A stretch of DNA of 64,000 nucleotides, from positions 2,790,001 to 2,854,000 of the forward strand of contig NZ_CP009533.1 in NCBI RefSeq assembly GCF_000761155.1, written 5' to 3'. This DNA is from Pseudomonas rhizosphaerae (lineage in GTDB: Bacteria > Pseudomonadota > Gammaproteobacteria > Pseudomonadales > Pseudomonadaceae). Both the position numbers and the translations under genes were made by a program. Below are positions 7,885-16,849 of the stretch, piece by piece (the first letter of the stretch is position 1; each line of letters begins with the position of its first letter). The notes below the pieces were generated by a model. It was not told the DNA's origin and searched no databases. It saw nothing but the letters and a program-made list of their open reading frames with translations.

Positions 7885-9456
7885 ATGCCAGGACGCAACC
7901 CTACAAACGCCACGAGCGATACATCCGGCGAGCCGCTGTCGCCACGCTCTGGGCGCAGTACTGCCCTCTTTCGCCTTACCGTCACGTTCATCGTGCTGGT
8001 CATCTTCACGTTCACCAGCGTCGAAGGCTGGCGCGCCTGGCGCGACTACCAGCAGGCCTTCGCCAGCGCCCGCGACTCGGCCACCAACCTGGCACGCGCC
8101 ACTGCCCAGCATGCCGAAGACGCCATCCGCCAGGTCGACGTGCTTACCGATGCACTGGCCGAGCGGGTCCAGGGCGATGGCCTGGAGAACATGAACGTAC
8201 CGCGCATTCACACGCTGATGCAGCAACAGGCGCGCATCATGCCGCAGTTGCATGGGCTGTTCATCTACGATGCCACCGGACAATGGGTGGTCACCGACAA
8301 GACCGGTACGCCGGAGGCAGCCAACAATGCCGACCGCGACTATTTCAACTACCACCGCACTCACACCGATCCGAACGTGCGCATCAGCGATGTGGTGCGC
8401 AGCCGCTCCACGGACGAATACATCCTGCCCATCTCGCGCCGTCTGAACAACCCCGACGGCAGTTTCGCCGGGGTGCTGCTGGGCACGATTCGGGTCAGCT
8501 ACTTCGTCGATTATTACGGCGATTTCAAGATCGACGATCGCGGCGCCCTGGTGCTGGCTTTGCGCAACGGACGGATCCTGGTGCGTCGGCCGTTTCTCGC
8601 GCAGGTCCTGGGCAAATCCCTGGAAGACAGCGAAATCTTCAAGCGCTATCTACCGGTTGCCGACGAAGGCGTAGCCGAGGTCAAGGCAGTGGTCGACGAC
8701 ACCTATCGTCTGTATGCCTACCGGGCGCTGAGCAGTTACCCGTTGGTGGTGGAAGCCGGCTTGTCGCGTGAATCCTACATCGGCCCCTGGCGCCGGGACT
8801 TGTTCAAAACCGGTCTGGTGCTGCTGGTGCTGATTGCCGGCCTGACGGGCTTCGGCATCATCGTGCTCAGGCAATTGCGCGAACGCATCGCCATCGAAGA
8901 AGAACTGCGCCAGGCGCACCAGGCCATGCGTGACATGGCCCTGACCGACAGCCTCAGCGGACTGGGCAATCGGCGTCGGCTGGACATGAGCCTGGGCGAC
9001 GAGATCGGTCGGGCTCGACGCCAGCGCAGTTGGGTAGCGCTGATCATGCTCGATGTCGACTACTTCAAGCGTTACAACGACCGCTATGGCCATGCCGCCG
9101 GCGACCGTTGCCTGCGCCAGGTGGCGGACGCGATCGTCCAGGTGCTCAAGCGCCCCACCGACCTAGCCGTGCGCTACGGCGGCGAAGAATTCACGGTGCT
9201 GCTGCCTGGTACCGACCTGGACGGTGCGAGTGTGGTCGCCGAGGCGATTCTGCAGACCCTGCGCGACCTCGACATCGAACACCTCGACCATCCGGCCGGA
9301 CACGTCACCGTCAGTGCCGGCGTCACCGCTGCACAACCCGCGGTGGAGTGGGTCACAGCAGCGCAGATGCTCATCACCGCCGACGCCTGCCTGTACACCG
9401 CCAAGCACAAAGGACGCGATCGGTGGCATGCCTGCGCCACTCAGAGTGGAATGTGA
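7885..9456 (+). CDS. Membrane diguanylate cyclase with periplasmic Cache-type sensor
   Basis: The protein makes cyclic di-GMP from two GTP. From the ATG at 7885 (GAGG 6 bases upstream; the alternative ATG at 7873 has no such site) it has 523 residues. It has a transmembrane segment near residues 28-48, a periplasmic region of about 260 residues that looks like a double-Cache ligand-binding domain, a second membrane segment near 309-330, and a C-terminal GGDEF domain. The active site reads GGEEF at 432-436. The inhibitory RxxD site (RPTD, 423-426) sits the canonical five residues before it, so the enzyme should be catalytically active and product-inhibited. There is no EAL domain. The ligand is unknown. 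Confidence 0.9.
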   Translation: MPGRNPTNATSDTSGEPLSPRSGRSTALFRLTVTFIVLVIFTFTSVEGWRAWRDYQQAFASARDSATNLARATAQHAEDAIRQVDVLTDALAERVQGDGLENMNVPRIHTLMQQQARIMPQLHGLFIYDATGQWVVTDKTGTPEAANNADRDYFNYHRTHTDPNVRISDVVRSRSTDEYILPISRRLNNPDGSFAGVLLGTIRVSYFVDYYGDFKIDDRGALVLALRNGRILVRRPFLAQVLGKSLEDSEIFKRYLPVADEGVAEVKAVVDDTYRLYAYRALSSYPLVVEAGLSRESYIGPWRRDLFKTGLVLLVLIAGLTGFGIIVLRQLRERIAIEEELRQAHQAMRDMALTDSLSGLGNRRRLDMSLGDEIGRARRQRSWVALIMLDVDYFKRYNDRYGHAAGDRCLRQVADAIVQVLKRPTDLAVRYGGEEFTVLLPGTDLDGASVVAEAILQTLRDLDIEHLDHPAGHVTVSAGVTAAQPAVEWVTAAQMLITADACLYTAKHKGRDRWHACATQSGM

Positions 9457-9570
9457 CGGCCGTCTTCTCGAATTCATCATGCCCGTTAAGCAATCGACTT
9501 GAACTTCGCCGATTTCGTATCCCTCTGCTACTTACACCCCCCCGATTGCGAACAAGAGGCTACGCGAACA

Positions 9571-10797
9571 ATGAGAGCACTTACCTACCACGGCGCTCAC
9601 GACGTCAAAGTCGACACGGTTCCCGATCCAGAGCTTCAGGACGCCGACGACATCATCCTGCGCGTCACCGCCACCGCCATCTGCGGCTCGGACCTGCACT
9701 TGTACCGAGGCAAGATCCCCACGGTCGAACACGGCGACATCTTCGGCCATGAATTCATGGGCGTCGTCGAGGAAGTCGGTACCGGCGTCACCGCAGTCAG
9801 CCCGGGCGACCGTGTAGTGATCCCGTTCGTCATCGCCTGCGGCAGCTGCTTCTTCTGCAACATCGATTTGTTCGCCGCGTGCGAGACCACCAACACCGGC
9901 CGCGGCGCGATCCTGAACAAGAAATCGATTCCGGCAGGCGCGGCGTTGTTCGGCTTCAGCCACCTGTATGGCGGTGTCCCCGGCGGGCAGGCCGAGTACG
10001 TGCGCGTGCCCAAGGCCAACACCGGCCCGTTCAAAGTACCAGGCACCCTGTCGGATGAAAAAGTGCTGTTTCTGTCGGACATTCTGCCCACTGCCTTCCA
10101 GGCCGTGAAGAACACCGAGATCGGCAAAGGTTCGAGCATCGCCATCTACGGTGCCGGCCCAGTCGGTCTGTTGTGCGCCGCCGTGGCACGGATGCTGGGC
10201 GCCGAGCGCATCTTCATGGTCGATCACCATCCCTACCGTCTGGCCTACGCACAACAGGCCTACGGGGTGATCCCGATCAACTTCGATGAAGACGACGACC
10301 CGGCCGACACCATCATCCGCCAGACCCCAGGTTCGCGCGGTGTGGATGGCGTGGTGGATGCGGTTGGTTTCGAAGCCAAGGGCAGCACCACCGAAACCGT
10401 GCTGGCCGCACTGAAGCTCGAAGGCAGCAGCGGCAAGGCACTGCGCCAGTGCATCGCAGCCGTGCGCCGTGGCGGCGTGGTCAGCGTGCCCGGCGTGTAC
10501 GCCGGTTTCATCCATGGCTTCCTGTTTGGCGATGCGTTCGACAAGGGCCTGACCTTCCGCATGGGCCAGACCCACGTCCAGCGCTACCTGCCAGAGCTGC
10601 TCGAACACATCGAAGCGGGCCGCCTGACGCCCGAGACGATCATCACCCACCGCATGTCGCTGGAGCAGGCAGCCGAAGGCTACAAGATCTTCGACAAGAA
10701 GCAGGAGGACTGCCGCAAGGTCATTCTCACCCCAGGCTCGCCGACCATCGAAGCGCCGGTCATCGAAACGACCGCAGGGGTCATTCCCGCGCTCTGA
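9571..10797 (+). CDS. Zinc-dependent alcohol/formaldehyde dehydrogenase-like protein
   Basis: This is a 408-residue medium-chain dehydrogenase/reductase. The catalytic-zinc region is visible ([10 protein letters not shown] and [12 protein letters not shown]). The structural-zinc loop has four cysteines spaced C-x2-C-x2-C-x7-C ([15 protein letters not shown]). The NAD(P) fold contains YGAGPVGLL. Length and sequence style resemble the formaldehyde-dehydrogenase-like branch of the family, but the substrate cannot be read from sequence. The ATG at 9571 is preferred over an upstream one at 9499 because AAGAGG lies upstream and the protein starts with the family-typical MRALTYHG. It is followed by a strong terminator, so it is probably monocistronic. 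Confidence 0.9.
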   Translation: MRALTYHGAHDVKVDTVPDPELQDADDIILRVTATAICGSDLHLYRGKIPTVEHGDIFGHEFMGVVEEVGTGVTAVSPGDRVVIPFVIACGSCFFCNIDLFAACETTNTGRGAILNKKSIPAGAALFGFSHLYGGVPGGQAEYVRVPKANTGPFKVPGTLSDEKVLFLSDILPTAFQAVKNTEIGKGSSIAIYGAGPVGLLCAAVARMLGAERIFMVDHHPYRLAYAQQAYGVIPINFDEDDDPADTIIRQTPGSRGVDGVVDAVGFEAKGSTTETVLAALKLEGSSGKALRQCIAAVRRGGVVSVPGVYAGFIHGFLFGDAFDKGLTFRMGQTHVQRYLPELLEHIEAGRLTPETIITHRMSLEQAAEGYKIFDKKQEDCRKVILTPGSPTIEAPVIETTAGVIPAL

Positions 10798-10810
10798 ACC
10801 CATGCTCCTC

Positions 10811-10841
10811 GAGGCCGAGCAATGCTCGGCCTTCTTTTTTT
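10811..10841 (+). terminator. Rho-independent terminator after the zinc dehydrogenase
   Basis: A GGCCGAGC/GCTCGGCC stem with a 3-base loop is followed by a run of T residues, 13 bases past the stop codon at 10797. Confidence 0.9.
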
Positions 10842-10971
10842 GGTAGAAGGCACACGACCTTCATGCTGCCCCACTGGACGCTACACAAGATACCGGCGTT
10901 CACATGGAATGAAACGAGCGCTGCAAGCCGTGGTCTAGAGCTGTAACAACCCCAAAACGTGAGTTATCGCT

Positions 10972-11058
10972 ATGTTGAAGTTTCTTGGCAGCACCGTCGG
11001 CATTATCTTCCTGATCGGCCTGGTCGTGGTCATCGGCCTGTTCAAGCTGGTTTTCTGA
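10972..11058 (+). CDS. 28-residue hydrophobic membrane peptide
   Basis: The 28-codon frame encodes a single hydrophobic helix (core LIGLVVVIGLF) with lysines near both ends, typical of small inner-membrane proteins. GTGAG lies about 9 bases before the ATG. It stands alone downstream of a terminator and ahead of the convergent diguanylate cyclase. Its composition is very unlike random high-GC sequence, which supports it as a real gene. Function unknown. Confidence 0.6.
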   Translation: MLKFLGSTVGIIFLIGLVVVIGLFKLVF

Positions 11059-11172
11059 TTTGCCGCGGGGCGCTCATCGAGCGCTCTGCCCTGTACTGCA
11101 TAATCCTGCCCTGGTCATGCCCAGACCGCCCGCTTCGCACTTCGCATGCCGTTATTGTTTCATGGGCCCCAA

Positions 11173-12723
11173 TCAGACCGCGCCAGCCATGGCCACGCCT
11201 TGACGACCTTCCAGCTTGACCTGATACATCGCCTGATCGGCCGCCTTGAGCAGCGTGTCGAGGTCTTCGCCGTGCACGGGGCATAGAGAAATGCCGATGC
11301 TGCCCGACAGCGACAACGGACCTACGCTGGTCGTGATCGGCTGCTGGATTGACTTCAGCAACTGCTGCGCCTTGAGTATCACGCTGTCCGGATTGGCCAG
11401 GTCCGAGACCAGTGCCACGAACTCGTCGCCGCCGTACCGCGCCACGGTGTCGTAGTCCCGGACAGTCTCGCGCATGCGTCTGGCCAAGGTCTGCAAGACC
11501 TGATCACCCACCGCATGACCTCGTTCATCGTTGATCTGCTTGAAGTGGTCGAGGTCGATCAACATCACCGCAAAGGGAATGCCCTGCTCGGTCCATTGGC
11601 TCAGCGCCTGGACGAAGCGATCCGCTAGCAGGTAGCGGTTGGGCAGTTGCGTCAATACATCGTGGGTAGCCAGGAACGCCGAGCGCTCGTGTTCGAGCGC
11701 GGCCGCGTCGATCGCCGAGAAGTGCCTGACCAGTACCAGCGGTACCAGCACCAGACTCCCCAGCAGCACCACCAGGATCACCAGCACCTCCGGACCCAGC
11801 ACGTCACTGAGGCCCAGCTGCCGCTGGAAGGTCAACGACACAGGTTGCGTCGGACTGTTCACGAACACGCTGTCGCTCAGCCGCGGCAAGAGCAACTCGT
11901 CCCACCAACGGCTTTGCACCGCCTCCATCGCTTCGACCTGAGTGTCGCGATCATCGCTGTGCAGTTGCGCGGTCACCGCTACGCGCGAGTCGCTGTTATG
12001 CCGCACGATCGCGCCCAGCAGTGCGTCGGTCTTGATCACCAGCATGGCGACCATGGTACTGCCGAAAAAGTTCGGCAGCGCGTGCTGGCTGTCTTCTTCG
12101 GGCCGCGATACCGACTTCATCAGAATGTAGGCATTGCCACCTTCATGCAGCGCAAAAACCGGCGTTACTACCGGCAATGGGCTCTGATGAATACGCATCA
12201 AAGCGTTACTCAGATACGGGACGGTTTCCAGCCTCACGCCATAGATCACATTGGCCTCCGGCACCTGTGGCGACATGAAGAGGATCGGCCACGTGTCACT
12301 CAGCCCCTTCTGGGCGTTATCGACGATGGGTGCCGGTGGCGAGAAATCCTTCAGCTGGAAATCCGGTAGCCAGGTGCGCCGCAGCAATGCTGCAAAGTCG
12401 CACTGTTCGTCCTGCGGCACACTGCGCGCCACTTCCAGCATGTAGATATGCGGATAGGCGGCCAGCACCGCAGCACCGTAACGCGCGGCTGCATCGGTGT
12501 CGCTCTGCTTGACTGCCTGAAGAAACGCGGCGAAGCCGGCCAGCACCGCATCGTTGGTGTCGAGCTGGTTGCGCACGTTGCTGGCGATGCTTTGCACGTA
12601 TTCCGAAAAGCGGGTTTCCTGTCGCTGGATTTCCGAGCGCAGCAGCGAAAACGCCGAAAATGCGATCAAACCGAGCGCCAGGCCGATGAACCCTGCAAGC
12701 GATGGTCGGCGTTTGATCAACAT
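11173..12723 (-). CDS. Membrane diguanylate cyclase with CHASE-type sensor
   Basis: The 516-residue protein has a transmembrane helix near residues 8-28, a periplasmic region of about 270 residues resembling a CHASE ligand-binding domain, a second membrane helix, and a C-terminal GGDEF domain. The catalytic motif GGDEF is at 431-435, and the inhibitory RxxD motif (RDYD) is at 422-425, both intact, so it should make cyclic di-GMP under product control. The ATG at 12723 is chosen over a TTG 36 bases upstream. It lies on the opposite strand to the other diguanylate cyclase about 1.7 kb away; the two have different sensor domains and are not a recent duplication. Confidence 0.9.
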   Translation of the reverse strand: MLIKRRPSLAGFIGLALGLIAFSAFSLLRSEIQRQETRFSEYVQSIASNVRNQLDTNDAVLAGFAAFLQAVKQSDTDAAARYGAAVLAAYPHIYMLEVARSVPQDEQCDFAALLRRTWLPDFQLKDFSPPAPIVDNAQKGLSDTWPILFMSPQVPEANVIYGVRLETVPYLSNALMRIHQSPLPVVTPVFALHEGGNAYILMKSVSRPEEDSQHALPNFFGSTMVAMLVIKTDALLGAIVRHNSDSRVAVTAQLHSDDRDTQVEAMEAVQSRWWDELLLPRLSDSVFVNSPTQPVSLTFQRQLGLSDVLGPEVLVILVVLLGSLVLVPLVLVRHFSAIDAAALEHERSAFLATHDVLTQLPNRYLLADRFVQALSQWTEQGIPFAVMLIDLDHFKQINDERGHAVGDQVLQTLARRMRETVRDYDTVARYGGDEFVALVSDLANPDSVILKAQQLLKSIQQPITTSVGPLSLSGSIGISLCPVHGEDLDTLLKAADQAMYQVKLEGRQGVAMAGAV

Positions 12724-12911
12724 CGTGGTGATATCCAACGCGCGGGCGTGCACAGGCAATCAGGGATAGAATCGTCGAGTCGACTACTGATGAATGAAAA
12801 AGAGTTTCGACGACGTGCATAGAGGTGCCAACCGCATAAACACGTGGCGCCCACGCAGAAAGCTAGCAAATTGCCATCTCAGCGTCTACAGCGACGTCTT
12901 ATCCGCGCGCA

Positions 12912-12956
12912 ACGAAAAACGCCCCGATTCGGTCAGCAATTGACCGAATCGGGGCG
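12912..12956 (-). terminator. Rho-independent terminator of glgX
   Basis: A 16-bp perfect stem with a 5-base loop (12920-12956) is followed on the minus strand by TTTTTCGTT. It starts 16 bases after the glgX stop codon at 12973. Confidence 0.92.
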
Positions 12957-12972
12957 TCTGGCTACAACGCTG

Positions 12973-15147
12973 TTAGCGGCGCTTCTTGGCCACAGGCTTG
13001 GCCAGTTCGAACATCAACACCGAACGCCCAGTCACTGCGTACTCAGTGCCGAAGTCAAACGACTCGCCGGCTTCGAAGTCGGTCTGGTTGGTATCCAGTT
13101 GCAGAATCCAACGCTTGCCTTCCGGTACTTCCGGCAGGGTGAAGCCGACCACGTCATGGTGCGCGTTGACCACGATCAACAACGAATGATCGACGCCGGC
13201 GCGACGAATACCGCTGGACTGGGTGCGGCCATCGAGCAGGATACCCATGCAGCGGTTGCTGCCGTCCTGCCACTGCTCCACACCCATTTCGCTGCCGTTG
13301 GGCTGGATCCAGCTGACATCCTTGATGCCCAGGCTTTCGTCGTAGGCACCCGTGAAGAAGCGGTTGCGACGCAGCAATGGGTAGCGGTTGCGCAACTCGA
13401 TCAGGTACTTGACGAAGTCCTGCAGCTCGCCGCTCTGCTCGCTGATGTTCCAGTCCACCCAGCCAATCTCGCTGTCCTGGCAATACGCATTGTTGCTGCC
13501 ACCCTGGGTACGAGCGAATTCGTCGCCGGCCAGCAGCATCGGCGTGCCCTGGGCCAGGAACAGCGTGGCCAGCAGGTTGCGCATCTGCCGGTAGCGCAGC
13601 GCGACGATTTCCGGATCATCGGTCGGGCCTTCGACACCACAGTTCCACGAACGGTTGTCCGAGTGTCCATCACGGTTGTCTTCACCGTTGGCTTCGTTGT
13701 GCTTCTCGTTGTACGACACCAGGTCGTTCAAGGTGAAGCCGTCGTGTGCGGTGATGAAGTTGACCGAAGAAGCCGGCTTGCGACCGCGACGGTTGAACTG
13801 GTCGCCCGAGCCCAGGAAGATCTTCGCGAAGTCGCCGAGCATCTCGTCGTCGCCCTTCCAGAAGGCGCGGGAGATGTCGCGGAACTTGTCGTTCCATTCC
13901 ATCCAGCCCGGTGGGAAATTGCCCACCTGGTAGCCGCCCGGACCGCAGTCCCACGGCTCGGCGACCAACTTGACCTTGGCCAGCACCGGGTCCTGACGGC
14001 AGGCATCGAGGAAACCGCCGCCTTCGCTGAAACCATGGGCTTCGCGGCCCAGAATGGTCGCCAGGTCGAAGCGGAAACCGTCCACGCCCATTTCCGAACT
14101 CCAATAACGCAAGGAGTCGGTGACCATCTGCAGTACGCAGGGGTGGCTCATGTTCAGCGTGTTACCGGTGCCGGTGTCGTTGATGTAGTAACGCGCATCG
14201 TCGGGCATCAGGCGGTAGTAGTTGGCGTTGTCGATACCCTTGAGCGACAGGGTGGGACCCATCTCGTTGCCTTCGGCAGTGTGGTTGTAGACCACGTCGA
14301 GAATCACTTCCAGGCCAGCCTTGTGGAAGCGCGAGACCATGACCTTGAATTCGCCGATCGACGAACCCGCCATGTAGCGCGCATGGGGCGCAAAGAAGCC
14401 CAGGGTGTTATAGCCCCAGAAGTTGTGCAGGCCTTTTTCCAGCAGATGATTGTCATCCAGGAAATAGTGGACCGGCATCAGCTCGACCGAGGTCACACCC
14501 AGGGTACGAATGTATTCGACCACGTCGTTTTCGTGGAACGCCGCAAAGGTGCCGCGCTCGGATTCACGTACCGACGGGTGACGCATGGTGAAGCCGCGCA
14601 CGTGGGTTTCGTAGAATATGGTCTTTTCCCATGGCACGTTCGGCTTGGCCGTACTGCCCCAGGTGAAGGCCGGGTCGATCACGCGGCAGCGTGGCATGAA
14701 CGGCGCACTGTCGCGCTCGTCGAACGACAGATCGCCGTCTTCGTGGCCGACGATGTAGCCGAACAGCGCGTCGTCCCACTTCAGCTCGCCCGAAATCTGC
14801 TTGGCGTAGGGGTCGATCAGCAGCTTGTTGGCATTGAAACGGTGGCCGTTGGCAGGATCGTACGGACCATGCACACGGTAGCCATACAACGTGCCCGGGC
14901 GCGCATCGGGCAGATAGCCGTGCCAGATCTCGTTGGTGAACTCAGGCAACGCGATGCGCTCGAGTTCTTCGACGCCATCGGCATCGAACAGGCACAGCTC
15001 AACCTTGGTAGCGTTGGCGGAAAAAATTGCAAAGTTGACGCCCGACCCATCCCAGGTCGCGCCCAACGGGTACGGCAAGCCCTCGCTCACACGGCTGGCG
15101 GGACGTTCCTGGCTCGACGCACTGTCATTCATTGATTGATCAGACAT
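12973..15147 (-). CDS. glgX: Glycogen debranching enzyme GlgX
   Basis: GlgX hydrolyses alpha-1,6 branch linkages of glycogen limit dextrins. The 724-residue protein has an N-terminal CBM48-like domain, then a GH13 isoamylase-type barrel. The catalytic residues are visible: nucleophile D361 in GFRFDLA, acid/base E397 in VAEPWD, and the third carboxylate D469 in TAHDG. The ATG at 15147 has GGAG 9 bases upstream and is preferred over a TTG just before it. Other glycogen or trehalose genes are not in the window. It has its own strong terminator, so it is probably transcribed alone. Confidence 0.95.
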   Translation of the reverse strand: MSDQSMNDSASSQERPASRVSEGLPYPLGATWDGSGVNFAIFSANATKVELCLFDADGVEELERIALPEFTNEIWHGYLPDARPGTLYGYRVHGPYDPANGHRFNANKLLIDPYAKQISGELKWDDALFGYIVGHEDGDLSFDERDSAPFMPRCRVIDPAFTWGSTAKPNVPWEKTIFYETHVRGFTMRHPSVRESERGTFAAFHENDVVEYIRTLGVTSVELMPVHYFLDDNHLLEKGLHNFWGYNTLGFFAPHARYMAGSSIGEFKVMVSRFHKAGLEVILDVVYNHTAEGNEMGPTLSLKGIDNANYYRLMPDDARYYINDTGTGNTLNMSHPCVLQMVTDSLRYWSSEMGVDGFRFDLATILGREAHGFSEGGGFLDACRQDPVLAKVKLVAEPWDCGPGGYQVGNFPPGWMEWNDKFRDISRAFWKGDDEMLGDFAKIFLGSGDQFNRRGRKPASSVNFITAHDGFTLNDLVSYNEKHNEANGEDNRDGHSDNRSWNCGVEGPTDDPEIVALRYRQMRNLLATLFLAQGTPMLLAGDEFARTQGGSNNAYCQDSEIGWVDWNISEQSGELQDFVKYLIELRNRYPLLRRNRFFTGAYDESLGIKDVSWIQPNGSEMGVEQWQDGSNRCMGILLDGRTQSSGIRRAGVDHSLLIVVNAHHDVVGFTLPEVPEGKRWILQLDTNQTDFEAGESFDFGTEYAVTGRSVLMFELAKPVAKKRR

Positions 15148-15373
15148 GATCAAACACTCCGGAAATAGGTTGAGCCTGAGCTCTTGGGTAGACGACCAAA
15201 ACGGTCTACTGATAGAAGCGCACGCAGCCGAACAGTTCAGGATATTTTTCAGCCGTCACTGCAAGTCGTGCTTCGAACCTCGACGACTGATTGAACGCAT
15301 GGCGGTATCGAGGCTCTTAGAACAAGCTTTGCAAGAAGAGCGCAAGCGCCCTTGAAGAGAATGAGTTAACTCA

Positions 15374-15814
15374 ATGCGTATCCTGCTGATAGAAGACGAT
15401 CCAATCCTGGCGCTACTGGCCGAGATAGCTCTGGAGGAAGATGGCCATGAGATCATCGGCCCTGCGTATGACGTGGCTGGAGCGCTGTTGCTCGCGCAAA
15501 ACCATGGCATCGACATTGCATTCGTCGACATCAACCTGGATGGCCATGATGAAGGCGTAGGCCTGGCGCAGACGCTTTACGAGCAGTTCAACATTCATTC
15601 GCTGTTCGTCAGTGGCCAGATCGACGTTGCCAAGGCCAACAGCGGCTATGCGCTTGGGCTACTGTCCAAGCCCTACAGCCCCAATGACCTGTCACGCAGC
15701 GCGCATATCGTGCATGCTCTGGTCCAAGGTGAACTGCCCTTGAACCGGCCGCTGCCAGTGCCCTTGAAGCTCTTCACAGAATCGCGCGGCCTATATGGAA
15801 AGAAACATGAGTGA
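15374..15814 (+). CDS. Single-domain response regulator
   Basis: This 146-residue CheY-like receiver has the acidic pair D8-D9, the phospho-acceptor D52 in FVDINL, and the lysine in LSKPYS. It has no output domain, only a short C-terminal tail. It overlaps the following kinase by 8 bases (ATGAGTGA), so the two form an operon and almost certainly a cognate pair. Similar receivers paired with HWE/HisKA_2 kinases act as phosphate sinks or partners of anti-anti-sigma switches; which applies here cannot be read. Confidence 0.88.
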   Translation: MRILLIEDDPILALLAEIALEEDGHEIIGPAYDVAGALLLAQNHGIDIAFVDINLDGHDEGVGLAQTLYEQFNIHSLFVSGQIDVAKANSGYALGLLSKPYSPNDLSRSAHIVHALVQGELPLNRPLPVPLKLFTESRGLYGKKHE

Positions 15815-16814
15815 ACCCACGGATCTCCTGCGCCCGGGAGCGGGACTTGGTGAAGCCGAGTTCCGCGAGTTGGCCGACAACGCACCTGTGCTGATCTGGC
15901 GTGCGGGCATCGACAAGCAGTGCGACTGGTTCAACAAGCCCTGGCTCGACTTCACCGGCAAGACCCAGAAGCAACTCTGTGGCTATGGTTGGGGCGACGA
16001 CGTTCACCCGGACGACCTGGACCTGTGCACGCGCAACTACGAGCAGGCCTTCGACGCCCGGACCTCGTTCAGTACCCCGTATCGCCTGCGTCGCCATGAC
16101 GGCATCTACCGCTGGTTCCTTGACCACGGCGCACCGTTCTATCGCCAGGGCGAGTTTGCCGGGTACTTCGGCAGTTGCACCGACATCACCGCCCAGAAAG
16201 AACTCGAGGCGCACCAGGACGTGCTGGTGTCCGAGCTTAATCATCGGGTCAAGAACAACCTGCAGCTGATCATCGCTTTCCTGCAGATGTCGAAGTTGCG
16301 CGCCCAGGGCGAGGAAGCGCGGCAGTTGCTCGAATCGGCCATCGCCCGTATCCAGGGCGTAGGCACGGTGCAGGCTGAACTCTATCGCAGCGCTTCCGGG
16401 ACCGTTGACCTGGCGCACTACCTGCCGCACCTGATCCGCGCCTCGATCGAAGCCGAACGCGATGACAGCATTCATCTGAGCGTCGACGCCGACACGGCCT
16501 ATGCGCCCTTCAAGCTGGCCTCCGATCTTGGTCTGATCGTCAACGAGTTGGTCGCCAATGCCATTCGCCATGGAAACCAGCGCACGACCCAGATCCATTT
16601 TTCGCTCAAACGCCTGGCAACCGGCGAGCTGCAGTTGACGGTGAGCGACCGTGGACAAGGCTTTACCGCCACGCAACTGACCAATGCTGGCGCCGCAGGC
16701 TCCAAGCTGAGCGGCCAGGGCTTGATCGGTGCGCTGGCCAAGCGCTGCGGTGCTGCGCTCAACCGCAGTAACGCCGACGGCGCGGTGGTCACCCTGACCT
16801 TGCCGCATCCCTAG
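15807..16814 (+). CDS. PAS-domain sensor histidine kinase, HisKA_2/HWE type
   Basis: The 335-residue soluble kinase has a PAS domain (about residues 15-125), a HisKA_2 dimerisation region with phospho-acceptor H146 in LNHRVKNNLQL, and an ATPase domain whose N box (IVNELVANAIRHG) starts near 243. No transmembrane segment is present, so it senses a cytoplasmic signal. The LOV cysteine motif is absent, so it is not an obvious blue-light receptor. The ATG at 15807 is preferred because GGAAAG lies just upstream; an earlier ATG at 15795 is in frame. Confidence 0.9.
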   Translation: MSEPTDLLRPGAGLGEAEFRELADNAPVLIWRAGIDKQCDWFNKPWLDFTGKTQKQLCGYGWGDDVHPDDLDLCTRNYEQAFDARTSFSTPYRLRRHDGIYRWFLDHGAPFYRQGEFAGYFGSCTDITAQKELEAHQDVLVSELNHRVKNNLQLIIAFLQMSKLRAQGEEARQLLESAIARIQGVGTVQAELYRSASGTVDLAHYLPHLIRASIEAERDDSIHLSVDADTAYAPFKLASDLGLIVNELVANAIRHGNQRTTQIHFSLKRLATGELQLTVSDRGQGFTATQLTNAGAAGSKLSGQGLIGALAKRCGAALNRSNADGAVVTLTLPHP

Positions 16815-16849
16815 CCTGCGCCGTTGACCTCCTCATGATGCTTGGTGAT

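Noticed and set aside
12844-15135. 763-residue open frame on the plus strand opposite glgX
   Set aside because: It mirrors glgX in antisense; long open antisense frames are common in high-GC coding DNA. It has no ribosome-binding site or recognisable motif.
15146-15355. 69-residue frame before the response regulator
   Set aside because: It begins inside the glgX leader, lacks a ribosome-binding site and looks non-coding; the region is more likely divergent promoters.
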